A stretch of DNA of 45,351 bases from Rhodoblastus sp. (GTDB taxonomy: Bacteria > Pseudomonadota > Alphaproteobacteria > Rhizobiales > Beijerinckiaceae), in the NCBI RefSeq assembly GCF_019449565.1, contig NZ_JAGRPM010000021.1, positions 1 through 45,351 on the forward strand, given 5' to 3'. Every line of letters begins with the position of its first letter. Positions within the stretch are counted from its first letter, which is position 1. Position numbers and translations under genes: made by a program. Below the pieces are notes generated by a model. It was not told where the DNA came from. It worked only from the letters and a program-made list of their open reading frames with translations, and did no database searches. This document shows positions 17,724-26,403 of the stretch, one piece after another.

Positions 17724-19247
17724 ATGACCTCGTTTTTTCGCCTCATGGGCGCGCTCGCGCTCGCGGGAGGCATCGCATTTGCGGCGACGCTGGCAATTCC
17801 GCGTCCCTCAGGTTCTTCCTCCTGGCTTTTCGCCGCCTACGCGCAGGAAGACACGGTGCTGTTCTATCGCGATGCGATGGGCGGTCCGGAACTTTCCAAA
17901 GCGCCGAAAAAGGACGGGATGGGCATGGAATTCGTTCCGGTCCGCCGCTCCGCGATCCTGCCTTTGCTACCGAAACTGCCGGCGCAGTCTTCGTCCGCCG
18001 AGGCGCCGCTGTTCTGGCGCGACGCCATGGGCGGCCCCGAAATCTCCCTGGCGCCGAAAAAGGATTCGATGGGCATGGATTTCCTGCCCGTCCGCGCGCC
18101 GGACCTCGCCGCCGTGCTGCCGCCGCTCGGCGGCGCCGCGCAGCCAGCGCCTTCCCTTGAGTCGGCGAAGAAGCGCATCCTCTACTATCGCAATCCCATG
18201 GGGCTCGCCGACGTTTCCCCCGTCCCGAAGAAGGACGCGATGGGCATGGATTACCGCCCTGTCTACGAGGGCGAGGACGAAGGGTCCTCCTCTGTTCATA
18301 TCGCGGCGGGCAAGGTGCAGCGCACCGGCGTGCGCACGGAGACCGCGACGACCCAGTCCATCGTTTCGAAAATTCACGTCCCCGGCTCGATCCAGCTCGA
18401 CGAGCGCCGGATCACGCTCGTCTCCACCCGATCGACCGCCTTTATCGAAAAGGTCGCCGAGGTGACGACCGGCGAACGGGTCAGGAAAGGCCAGGTTCTC
18501 TTCCGCTTCTACTCGCCCGAAATCGCCTCCGCCGCCGCGCAGTACTACTCAAATCCGGGATTTGAAGGCGCCCGCAAGCGCCTGGACGTGTTGGACGTTC
18601 CCGCCGAATTCATCGCCGAAATCGACCGCGCGCGGAAAATTCCGTTGAGCATCGAATGGCGGGCGCCGCGTGACGGCGTCGTATTCGAGCGCAACGCTTA
18701 CGAGGGCATGAAGGCCGAGCCCGGCCAGCAATTGTTTAAAATCGTCGATATGACCTCCATCTGGGCGCTGGTCGACGTCGCCGAGCGCGACTCTGCGCGG
18801 ATCAAGCCGGGGCAAAAGGTCTCCGTCCAGCCGCGGGGCATGGCTGACCGCAGCTTCTCCGGCGTGGTCAGCCTCGTATATCCGCAGATCAACAAGGAAA
18901 CCCGCACCGCGCGCATTCGCGTCGAATTACAGAATCCGGACCTGCTGCTCAAGCCGGACATGTATGTCGACGCCGATATCGCCGTCGGCGACGGCGGCAA
19001 GGTGGTCACCGTGCCGGACAGCGCCGTCATCGATACCGGCGCAAAGCAACTCGTCCTGCTCGACCGGGGCGAAGGTCGCTTCGAGCCGCGCGAGGTCAAG
19101 ACCGGGCGGCGCGGCGAAGGTTTCGTCGAAATCCGAGAGGGCGTCGCGGAGGGCGATAGGGTCGTGACCTCCGCGAATTTCCTGATCGACGCTGAGAGCA
19201 ATCTCAAGGCGGCGCTGAAGGGGCTGAACCCGGGAGAGGCGAAATGA
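17724..19247 (+). CDS. cusB: CusB-like RND efflux adaptor with three heavy-metal-binding repeats
   Basis: This 507-residue periplasmic adaptor of a tripartite Cu(I)/Ag(I) pump has an N-terminal signal/anchor (about 1-40). Three tandem copies of the heavy-metal-binding repeat (Y/W-R-x-x-M-G ... P-K-K-D-x-M-G-M) lie at about 46-73, 96-123 and 153-181. CusB relatives often have one or none. The adaptor body follows: barrel-sandwich (VPGSIQLDERRITLVSTRST), a short hairpin, then beta-barrel and membrane-proximal domains (LLKPDMYVDADIAVGDGGKV). The stop overlaps the start of the CusA gene by four bases, so the two are translationally coupled. GGGAG precedes the ATG. Confidence 0.9.
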   Translation: MTSFFRLMGALALAGGIAFAATLAIPRPSGSSSWLFAAYAQEDTVLFYRDAMGGPELSKAPKKDGMGMEFVPVRRSAILPLLPKLPAQSSSAEAPLFWRDAMGGPEISLAPKKDSMGMDFLPVRAPDLAAVLPPLGGAAQPAPSLESAKKRILYYRNPMGLADVSPVPKKDAMGMDYRPVYEGEDEGSSSVHIAAGKVQRTGVRTETATTQSIVSKIHVPGSIQLDERRITLVSTRSTAFIEKVAEVTTGERVRKGQVLFRFYSPEIASAAAQYYSNPGFEGARKRLDVLDVPAEFIAEIDRARKIPLSIEWRAPRDGVVFERNAYEGMKAEPGQQLFKIVDMTSIWALVDVAERDSARIKPGQKVSVQPRGMADRSFSGVVSLVYPQINKETRTARIRVELQNPDLLLKPDMYVDADIAVGDGGKVVTVPDSAVIDTGAKQLVLLDRGEGRFEPREVKTGRRGEGFVEIREGVAEGDRVVTSANFLIDAESNLKAALKGLNPGEAK

Positions 19248-22200
19248 TCGGCAGACTCATCGCCTGGTCGGCGCGCAACCTCGTCCTCATCTTCATCGGA
19301 ACGGCCTTCATGGTCGCCGCCGGCCTCTATGCGGTCAAAACACTGCCGCTCGACGCGCTTCCCGACCTCTCGGACGTCCAGGTTATCGTCTACACCGAAT
19401 ATCCGGGTCAGGCGCCGCAGGTCGTCGAGGACCAGGTCACCTATCCGCTGGCCAGCTCCATGCTGACCGTGCCGAAGTCGAAAGTGGTGCGCGGCTTCTC
19501 CTTCTTCGGCGTCTCCTTCGTTTACATCATCTTCGAGGACGGGACCGATCTATATTGGGCGCGTTCGCGCGTTCTCGAATATCTCAGCGCCGCCGGCAGC
19601 AAATTGCCGACCGGCGTAACTCCCGTACTTGGACCGGACGCCACCGGAGTCGGCTGGGTCTATCAATATGCGGTCGTCGCCAAGGAAATGACGCTTGCCG
19701 AACTGCGCTCGCTCCAGGACTGGACACTCCGCTACGGTCTTGCCAAGGCGGAAGGCGTTGCCGAGGTCGCCAGCGTCGGCGGCTTCGTCAAGCAATATAA
19801 CGTTGTCGTCGACCCGAACCGCCTCAAGGCGCTCGGCATCCCCTTGCAAAAAATCCGTGACGCCATTCGCGCCAACAATGCCGACGTTGGCGGCCGCACG
19901 GTCGAACTGTCCGAATTCGAGTTCATCGTGCGCGGGCGCGGCTATCTGCGCGGCATCCCCGATCTCGAACAGGTTGTGCTGCGGTCGGACAATGGTACGC
20001 CGCTGCTGTTGAAGGATGTGGCGCGCGTCGAGATTGGCCCCGACGAACGGCGCGGCATCACCGAACTGAACGGCGAAGGTGAAGTCGCCAGCGGCATCGC
20101 TCTCCAGCGCTACGGCGCCAATGCGCTCACCGTCATCGACAATGTCAAGGCGACGCTGGCCACAATGGCGTCGAGCCTTCCCAAGGGCGTCGAGATCATT
20201 CCCGTCTATGACCGCTCGCAGCTTATTCATGCCGCGATCGAGACGCTGAAGCACACGCTGACCGAGGAAAGCGTCATCGTCGCGCTCGTATGTATCATCT
20301 TCCTCCTGCATGTACGCAGCGCTCTCGTCGCCATCGTCATGCTGCCGGTTGGCGTGCTGATGGCGTTCGCGGCGATGAAGGCGCTGGGCCTCGGCTCCAA
20401 CATCATGAGCCTGGGTGGCATCGCCATCGCCGTTGGCGCCATGGTCGACGCGGCGATCGTGATGATTGAAAACGCCCACAAACATCTGGAGCGGGCGCCT
20501 CCCGACAAGCCGCGCATCGACATCCTGATCGAAGCGGCGGTGGAAGTCGGCCCGGCGCTGTTCTTCAGCCTGCTGGTCATCACCGTCTCCTTCCTGCCGA
20601 TCTTCACTTTGGAAGCGCAGGAGGGCCGGCTGTTCAGCCCTCTCGCCTTTACCAAGACTTTTTCCATGGCGGCGGCGGCGTTCCTGTCCGTGACGCTGGT
20701 CCCGGCATTGATGGTCATTTTCGTCCGCGGAAAGATCATTCCCGAGAGCAGGAATCCGATCAACAGGTTCCTCATTTGGATTTACCGGCCAGTGATAGCA
20801 CTGGTGTTGCGCGGAAAAGTGCTGACGATTCTTCTTGCGCTCGCAATCCTCGTCGCAACCCTTTGGCCGGCGCGCCAGATCGGCAGCGAATTCATGCCGA
20901 CGCTCAATGAAGGCACGCTGCTCTATATGCCCACGACCCTGCCGGGGCTTTCCGTCACCAAGGCGGCCGAGCTTCTGCAAACGCAGGACCGGATCATCAA
21001 GAGTTTCCCGGAAGTGGAAACGGCCTATGGCAAGGCGGGCCGCGTCTCCAGCGCCACCGATCCGGCCCCGACCGAAATGTTCGAAACGGTGATCCAGCTC
21101 AAATCCAAGGAGGAATGGCGGCCAGGCCTGACCATCGACAAGCTGATCGCCGAAATGGACGCGACGCTTCAGTTCCCCGGCGTCTCCAACGCCTGGACTA
21201 TGCCGATCAAGGGCCGCCTGGACATGCTCGCGACCGGAATCCGCACGCCGATCGGCGTCAAGATTTTCGGCCGCGATCTGACCCAGATCGAAGGTCTGGC
21301 GCGACAGGTCGAAACCGTCCTGAAAAACGTTCCTGGCACGTCGAGCGCTTATGCCGAACGCATCATCGGCGGCTATTACCTCGACGTCGTCCCCGATCGC
21401 TCCGCACTGGCGCGCTACGGCCTGATGATCGGTGACGTGCAGGAAGTCATCGCAATGGCGCTCGGCGGCGAGACCGTGACCACGACGGTCGAAGGGCGTG
21501 AACGCTATGGCGTCAATATCCGCTATCCCCGCGATTACCGCTCATCGCCCCAGGCGATCGCCAACGACGTTTTCATTCCGCTGCCAGGCGGAGGGACGGC
21601 GCCGCTTGGAGAGGTCGCCAAGGTGGAACTCGTGCGAGGGCCGACCTCAATCCGCACCGAGAATGGTCAACTCGCGGCCTACGTCTATGTCGACGTGCGC
21701 GATCGCGACATCGGCTCTTATGTCGCCGACGCGCGCCAGGCGGTTGCGAGTTCGGTCAAGTTTCCGTCAGGTTATTATGTCACCTGGAGCGGGCAGTTCG
21801 AATATATGGAGCGCGCCGCAGCGAAAATGCGTTTGGTTGTGCCCGTCACGCTGCTGGTCATTCTGCTGTTGCTCTATCTCAACTTCCGCAGCCTGACCGA
21901 AACCCTGATCGTGATGGCCTCGCTGCCCTTCGCGCTAATCGGCGGCGTCTGGCTGATGTGGTATCTCGGGTTTAACATGTCGGTGGCGGTGGCGGTCGGC
22001 TTCATCGCGCTCGCTGGTGTCGCCGCAGAAACCGGCGTGGTGATGCTGATCTACCTCGACCATGCCCGCAAGGAGGTGATGGCCGAGCGGACCAGCGAAG
22101 GCAGGCTTTTCACCAGAGGCGATCTGCACAAGTCGATCATGCTCGGCGCCGTCGAGCGCGTGCGCCCGAAGATGATGACGGTCGTCGCCATCATGGCAGG

Positions 22201-22429
22201 CCTTTTGCCAATCCTGTGGAGCACCGGCGCGGGCTCCGAAGTGATGCAGCGCATCGCCGTGCCCATGATTGGCGGCATGGTGTCGTCGACGCTGCTGACC
22301 CTCATCGTCATTCCCGCGATTTACGATCTGGTCAAGGGATTCGGCCTCCCGCGCGAAAGCGGGGCGCCCGGACTCGCGGGCAAAGCGCCTGCCTTGACTC
22401 AGGAAAGCGGCCAAGTGGCCGCCGAATAG
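19244..22429 (+). CDS. cusA: CusA-like heavy-metal RND efflux pump
   Basis: This 1061-residue inner-membrane RND transporter belongs to the heavy-metal (HME) class. The first membrane helix is followed by LPLDALPDLSDVQVIVYTEYP, a hallmark of CusA/CzcA proteins. The proton-relay helix has GGIAIAVGAMVDAAIVMIEN. The porter region contains Met residues (TEMFETVIQL, AWTMPIKGRLDMLATGIRTP) in the area that forms the CusA Met-triad. The second half repeats the twelve-helix plan and ends with VRPKMMTVVAIMAGLLPILW. Length equals that of typical CusA. It exports Cu(I) or Ag(I) using proton influx together with CusB. No outer-membrane CusC gene is present in the window, so the channel must be encoded elsewhere. 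Confidence 0.92.
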   Translation: MIGRLIAWSARNLVLIFIGTAFMVAAGLYAVKTLPLDALPDLSDVQVIVYTEYPGQAPQVVEDQVTYPLASSMLTVPKSKVVRGFSFFGVSFVYIIFEDGTDLYWARSRVLEYLSAAGSKLPTGVTPVLGPDATGVGWVYQYAVVAKEMTLAELRSLQDWTLRYGLAKAEGVAEVASVGGFVKQYNVVVDPNRLKALGIPLQKIRDAIRANNADVGGRTVELSEFEFIVRGRGYLRGIPDLEQVVLRSDNGTPLLLKDVARVEIGPDERRGITELNGEGEVASGIALQRYGANALTVIDNVKATLATMASSLPKGVEIIPVYDRSQLIHAAIETLKHTLTEESVIVALVCIIFLLHVRSALVAIVMLPVGVLMAFAAMKALGLGSNIMSLGGIAIAVGAMVDAAIVMIENAHKHLERAPPDKPRIDILIEAAVEVGPALFFSLLVITVSFLPIFTLEAQEGRLFSPLAFTKTFSMAAAAFLSVTLVPALMVIFVRGKIIPESRNPINRFLIWIYRPVIALVLRGKVLTILLALAILVATLWPARQIGSEFMPTLNEGTLLYMPTTLPGLSVTKAAELLQTQDRIIKSFPEVETAYGKAGRVSSATDPAPTEMFETVIQLKSKEEWRPGLTIDKLIAEMDATLQFPGVSNAWTMPIKGRLDMLATGIRTPIGVKIFGRDLTQIEGLARQVETVLKNVPGTSSAYAERIIGGYYLDVVPDRSALARYGLMIGDVQEVIAMALGGETVTTTVEGRERYGVNIRYPRDYRSSPQAIANDVFIPLPGGGTAPLGEVAKVELVRGPTSIRTENGQLAAYVYVDVRDRDIGSYVADARQAVASSVKFPSGYYVTWSGQFEYMERAAAKMRLVVPVTLLVILLLLYLNFRSLTETLIVMASLPFALIGGVWLMWYLGFNMSVAVAVGFIALAGVAAETGVVMLIYLDHARKEVMAERTSEGRLFTRGDLHKSIMLGAVERVRPKMMTVVAIMAGLLPILWSTGAGSEVMQRIAVPMIGGMVSSTLLTLIVIPAIYDLVKGFGLPRESGAPGLAGKAPALTQESGQVAAE

Positions 22430-22454
22430 GCTTTCAAAGCGAGGAGAATGTAGA

Positions 22455-22814
22455 ATGAACAGTGTTTGTTTCCGTACGCGCACCCTGCTGGCGAAGGCGA
22501 TCGCCACCGCGCTGGTCGCCGCCGCGCCGCTTGCGGTTTTCACGCCCGCGCGCGCCGTCGACGCATTGGTCGTGGCGCAGTCGGAGAAGCCCACGGGCCA
22601 GGGAACGATCAATGCGATCGACGCCGCCGGCCACAAGCTCAACATCACGCATGGTCCGGTCGCGGCCCTCAAATGGCCCGGCATGACCATGGATTTCGGC
22701 GTGGCGCCCGCCGTCGATCTGGCCGCGCTCAAACCCGGATCGAAGATCGACTTCACACTGACGCGCGGCGCGGGCGGCATGTATGAGATCGACAGCATCA
22801 AACAGGCGGATTGA
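22455..22814 (+). CDS. cusF: CusF-like periplasmic copper-binding protein
   Basis: This 119-residue exported protein (signal region about 1-35) has a CusF-type OB fold. The copper ligands are all present in ITHGPVAALKWPGMTMDF: H66, W74, M77 and M79, matching the His-Trp-Met-Met site of CusF, which hands Cu(I)/Ag(I) to CusB. The gene follows cusA by 25 bases, with GAGGAGAA as ribosome site, and is clearly part of the same operon. Confidence 0.88.
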   Translation: MNSVCFRTRTLLAKAIATALVAAAPLAVFTPARAVDALVVAQSEKPTGQGTINAIDAAGHKLNITHGPVAALKWPGMTMDFGVAPAVDLAALKPGSKIDFTLTRGAGGMYEIDSIKQAD

Positions 22815-22925
22815 TTGCGGCCGTGATGGCATGTCGGGCGGCGCATTCTGATCGGGACCGCCGCCGCGGTAGACGGATTTCATGGCTGAAGGCCGGCTTT
22901 CCAGGCTGGCTAAGGGAGATCGAAG

Positions 22926-23423
22926 ATGTCGAACGCAAGAATTCTTTTCGCGGCCCTTGTCGCAACGTTAGCGGCGCCGGGCGCGGTCGCGCAGAACGTC
23001 ACGGCCTGGCGCTCGCCGGAGTGCGGCTGTTGCCATCGTTGGGCGCAGACCCTGGAAGCGGCGGGTATGCACGTGAAGATGATCGATGCAGATGACATGG
23101 CTGCGGTCAAGAAAGTGCGTGGCGTGCCGGAAACGGCAGCTTCCTGCCACACCGCGACGGTCGAGGGTTATACGATCGAAGGGCACGTTCCCGCGCGCGA
23201 GATCAAGCGCCTTCTCGCGGAGCGCCCCGACGCGGTCGGCCTCAGCGCGCCGGGCATGCCGCTCGGCTCTCCGGGCATGGATGGTGGAACGAGACCTGTG
23301 CGCGGGTGGTTGCTCGGGCGTGAGCGCGATGATTCAATGGAGAAATTGATTCGGAGGGATCCATGGCGCGGCGCTCGATTGGTCAAGAGCAGTTCGGTTT
23401 TGAACGCACCTCGGATCGCTTGA
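22926..23423 (+). pseudogene. DUF411 gene, 5' part, interrupted by an IS5-family element
   Basis: Residues 1-120 form a good DUF411 protein: a signal peptide ending AVAQ, SPECGCCHRW, and ASCHTATVEGYTIEGHVPAR. From codon 121 the frame runs into the insertion sequence at 23291, giving a foreign tail that ends at 23423. The true 3' end survives at 24447-24521. Taking out the element plus one GGAAC copy restores a 144-residue protein, close to the 146 of the paralogue at 89-529. It was the last gene of the Cus operon. The truncated product keeps the Cys motifs and could still fold partly. Confidence 0.88.
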
Positions 23424-24446
23424 TAGGCCTCGATGATCTCCTGTCGGCGCTGGATTTTTCGGTTCCAGCGCAGCTTCTTTCGCCGGTTTATGCCGCGCCG
23501 AAAGGGGAGCCGGCCTGGCCGCCTCTTGCTCTGTTCAAAGCCTTATCACTGGCGACATGGTACGACTTATCGGATGTCGCTCTCGCAGAAGCTTTGGCTG
23601 ATCGCGCGAGTTTCCGCCGGTTCTGCGGATTTTCGCGCGATGACACGACGCCGGAGCGGACGAGTTTTGTTCGTTTTCGGCGTATATTGATTGAGCGTGG
23701 TCTGGATCGCTCACTGTTTGAGAGCATCACGCTGCAACTGGAGTCCAAAGGCGCAGTCGTTCGCAAGGGCACGCTGATCGACGCCACTATCATCGCGTCG
23801 GCCAGCAAGTGCGATGGCGAAGCAAGGTGGGTCAAGCATAAGAAGCGGCCTCCGGTTCATGGCTACAAGGCCCACGTCGCCGCAGATCGCGATACCGGCC
23901 TGATCCGAGAAGTCGTGGTTACGCCAGCCAATGAGGCGGACGTCAGCGTAGGGCCGGAAATTATTCCGGACGAACCGGGCGAGGTCTATGGCGACAAAGC
24001 CTATGACGCATGGTCGGTCGAAAAGGCTATTTTGCGGGCTGGCGGAACGCCAAGGCTTTTGCGCAAGGGGCAGCGCGGCAAGCCTCCACGGCAATTTGAG
24101 GAAACCAACCGCCTGCTTCGCCCTATTCGCGCCCGCGTCGAGAAAATCTTCGGCACATGGAAGCGAAGCTATCGGTTACGCCATATGCGATGGATCGGTC
24201 TTGCCAAGGCTTCTTTGCAAATCCATCTCGCAACGATCGCTTATAACTACAAGCGCTACTGGCGCCTCCAAGTAAGCTGAGCGCGCAAAAGCGCAGCCCG
24301 TGCGGGGATCATCCTGCACTCTGGAGGCAGATCCCTCCAACAACGGCTGCACGCATCACAATCCAGTTTTGTAATCCCGAAAAAACTCCCGAAAAAAACG
24401 ACTAAAACTCCAAATCAAGCAAAACACCAAACCGCGCACAGGTCTC
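23291..24446 (+). mobile_element. IS5-family insertion sequence, about 1156 bp
   Basis: Perfect 15-bp terminal inverted repeats are GAGACCTGTGCGCGG at 23291-23305 and CCGCGCACAGGTCTC at 24432-24446. A direct repeat GGAAC flanks the element (23286-23290 and 24447-24451). Because the neighbouring bases also match, the duplication could be read as 4 bp (GGAA) with the left end one base earlier. The element holds one intact transposase gene and interrupts a DUF411 gene. Intact ends, duplication and ORF indicate a recent insertion. Confidence 0.9.
23363..24280 (+). CDS. IS5-family transposase
   Basis: This 305-residue DDE transposase is complete in one frame. The N-terminal DUF772-like helix-turn-helix region has PLALFKALSLATWYDLSDVA and FCGFSRDDTTPERTSFVRFR. 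Catalytic residues are the Asp of TLIDATIIAS, the Asp of VYGDKAYDAW, and the Glu of RARVEKIFGTWKR, followed by LQIHLATIAYNYKR. HGYKAHVAADRDTG is typical of the family. GGAGGGAT precedes the ATG. Confidence 0.92.
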   Translation: MARRSIGQEQFGFERTSDRLIGLDDLLSALDFSVPAQLLSPVYAAPKGEPAWPPLALFKALSLATWYDLSDVALAEALADRASFRRFCGFSRDDTTPERTSFVRFRRILIERGLDRSLFESITLQLESKGAVVRKGTLIDATIIASASKCDGEARWVKHKKRPPVHGYKAHVAADRDTGLIREVVVTPANEADVSVGPEIIPDEPGEVYGDKAYDAWSVEKAILRAGGTPRLLRKGQRGKPPRQFEETNRLLRPIRARVEKIFGTWKRSYRLRHMRWIGLAKASLQIHLATIAYNYKRYWRLQVS

Positions 24447-24521
24447 GGAACACATGAACCGTATCAGGTTCTGCTCCTCAAGAGAGACGGAACGACGCAG
24501 GTCTTCGCCGAATATCCCTGA
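24447..24521 (+). pseudogene. DUF411 gene, 3' part beyond the insertion sequence
   Basis: The frame encodes GTHEPYQVLLLKRDGTTQVF then AEYP and a stop at 24519-24521. It matches the end of the paralogue at 89-529 (PFDVLLVKKDGSTTIYARYP). It continues the frame of the 5' part at 22926 exactly once the insertion is removed. Confidence 0.88.
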
Positions 24522-24727
24522 ATGCGGTCCATCGCCGCGCAGCCGCGGTCCTCGACCGTCGATCGCGACTTTGCGCGTTATCCTCCCATGGCCGTTCGAC
24601 GAAAGTTTCGACTGGGAATTTCCGGAAAGGGTCATGAGCACGGTTTCGATTAGTTCGCGAGACGTTTATTGACGGCATTGATGCGGACATTGTGCAACAT
24701 GATCGAGAGGCAGCTTCGACCGCGTTG

Positions 24728-25348
24728 TCACGTCAGAGTTAAAGTTCCTTTGCCTCGACCTTTTCGGCGCGAAGGATCGGGCTTCGTCTCGACGCCGAGG
24801 AGCACCCACAAGTCGATGACCAGCCGTCGAGCAATCTGCTCGACCATTAGAAGCGCAGGGTTGGAAACCCCGCGCAGGATTAAATAAAATTGGGGGACTG
24901 ACACACCGAGATATTCTGCGAATTCGGCATAGGACATGCCCGATTCGGAATATCTTGCCTTGACGGTTGCTGAAAACACCGCGTTCATCTCTTCGCCGCT
25001 CAGGTTGAGGCGATGCCCCAATGCGCGGCTTTCCAGAAGCTCATAAAGAGGTCGATGCAATCGTTCGGCAAAAGTTGCAAGCATTCCGATGGAAGGATTG
25101 GCGACGCCGGAGCGGAGATATCGGAACTGGGAACCCGATATTCCTAATGTTTCGGCAAATGCCGGTTTTGTCAGGCCGCTATTGTTGAGTTCAACTATCA
25201 AGTGGTCGACGAGATTCTGCAACAGTCGCGACTGAAGACGCTGTTCGATGGAAACAAGCGTTTTTCTTTGGCGGATGCTATGGACTTCGATATCCCGCCC
25301 GAACACCTCGCCTTCAGTGGGTTGGGTAATTCTTCGCTTGCTTATCAT
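24728..25348 (-). CDS. XRE-type regulator with two helix-turn-helix segments
   Basis: This 206-residue protein has two helix-turn-helix regions. The first is at about 53-95 (LTKPAFAETLGISGSQFRYL, then SGVANPSIGMLATFAERL). The second is at about 138-175 (SYAEFAEYLGVSVPQFYLIL, then GVSNPALLMVEQIARRL). The repeat of the same plan (helix, V/ISxxQFxxLRxGVxNP) suggests internal duplication. The C-terminus is basic. It is transcribed away from the XRE genes at 25671 and probably controls them or the plasmid block. GGAACA precedes the ATG on the minus strand. Confidence 0.65.
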   Translation of the reverse strand: MISKRRITQPTEGEVFGRDIEVHSIRQRKTLVSIEQRLQSRLLQNLVDHLIVELNNSGLTKPAFAETLGISGSQFRYLRSGVANPSIGMLATFAERLHRPLYELLESRALGHRLNLSGEEMNAVFSATVKARYSESGMSYAEFAEYLGVSVPQFYLILRGVSNPALLMVEQIARRLVIDLWVLLGVETKPDPSRRKGRGKGTLTLT

Positions 25349-25670
25349 AATTGTTCCAAGCGTTTTGTTCCCTTGAAATTATTTATATTATTTTGGCGAT
25401 TTGACCAACTGGCAATTTGATCAAGGCTCACTCATGTTCGCGTTGTTAAACCCTTTAGCTTGAGGTGGGAAAGTAATTTCGAAGAATGCGGCGTAGTTTG
25501 AGGCCCGGCCCTTCCGACCCCGTCTCATGAGGGCACCCGCGCCGACGACGCAGAGAAGTTTGATCCCGAGCGCGCCTCTATTCTCTGACCGCAACTTCCT
25601 TTGTCCCAAATCATGAAATGTAGAGAATACTCCGTGGTGAAATACTCATCAAGGCGCTGCTCTCTCAATC
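25349..25670. other. Divergent intergenic region between XRE regulators
   Basis: No supported gene is seen. The AT-rich stretch at about 25370-25425 is probably where promoters of the divergent regulators lie. Confidence 0.35.
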
Positions 25671-25919
25671 ATGGAGATTCGAGAGGTGTTTGCGCGCAAT
25701 CTGCGGGCCCTGCGACAAGCCAAGGGCATTTCGCAGGAGGAGCTTGCGCACCTGGCGGGCATCGATCGGACCTATGTGAGTGCTCTGGAGCGCTGCGTTT
25801 ATAACGCCAGCATCGATGTGGTGGATCGGCTGGCCAATGTGCTCGGTGTGGAGGCCGCGGAATTGCTGCGCCGGTCATCGGCCCTTCAACAAAATTCAGA
25901 TTTCGAGCTTGACGAATAG
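25671..25919 (+). CDS. Small XRE-family transcriptional regulator
   Basis: This 82-residue single-domain Cro/CI-type regulator is NLRALRQAKGISQEELAHLA, then GIDRTYVSALERCVYNASID and VVDRLANVLGVEA. The helix-turn-helix occupies about residues 9-66. It is followed after 14 bases by a second, frameshifted XRE gene, and the two were likely one operon. Its binding site is not evident. Confidence 0.82.
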   Translation: MEIREVFARNLRALRQAKGISQEELAHLAGIDRTYVSALERCVYNASIDVVDRLANVLGVEAAELLRRSSALQQNSDFELDE

Positions 25920-25933
25920 AGAAGTATGTCAGC

Positions 25934-26159
25934 ATGCGGCGCATGGATATGCGCAAATTGGTCGGCCGCAACTTCGCCCGCCTGCGTCGGGCGAAGGGTC
26001 TGACGCAAGAAGCGGTGGAAGAACGATCCGGCTTCAGCCAGCAATATCAGCGATCTTGAGCGCGGCCTTCGAAACCCGACGGTCGTTACGCTCTATGAAC
26101 TCGCGCCAGCACTTGATGTCAACCACGTCGAACTGGTCACTCCGGATGATCAGCTCTGA
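25934..26159 (+). pseudogene. Frameshifted XRE-family regulator
   Basis: The frame from ATG 25934 reads MRKLVGRNFARLRRAKGLTQ, EAVEERSGFSQQY and stops at about 26048. The other frame then continues with SDLERGLRNPTVVTLYELAP, ALDVNHVELVTPDDQL to the stop at 26157-26159. Family proteins read SQQYISDLERG, so loss of two bases (AT) in the CAATAT-CAGCGAT stretch near 26044-26048 explains the break. Restoring two bases gives a regulator of about 75 residues. Confidence 0.75.
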
Positions 26160-26322
26160 CCCACCTGGTCATGAAGATCATGCCTCTTGTCGACGTGGCG
26201 TGCGGCGGTCGGCGAATAAGGTCTTCGCGAAAAATTTCGGCTTGCCCAAAGAAGCAGCCCGGAGGGGACGGGTTGTTTCTGGCTTGTCCGGGTTCTGCCT
26301 GCGCTTGCCCGCGAAATTTGGA

Positions 26323-26403
26323 GAGGAAGAGGGCGGAATGGGTTCCGCGACGGTTTGAAGAGCGAGAGAGAGGTCTTTCGCGCCCGTCACGGAGATTTTC
26401 ATC
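26323..26403 (+). promoter_or_regulatory. Leader element A before DUF932 gene
   Basis: This leader resembles the one at 27679-27759. Both start GAGGAAGAGGGCGG, share GACGGTTT, CGAGAGAGAGG and GCGCCCGTC-CGGAGA in the same order, and end at an ATG exactly 81 bases later. It includes the CGGAG ribosome site. A regulatory or translational role is inferred from the conservation. Confidence 0.5.

Noticed and set aside
19550..20980. 476-codon minus-strand frame
   Set aside because: It is fully antisense to cusA and rich in His/Asp/Gln/Arg, typical of a shadow frame.
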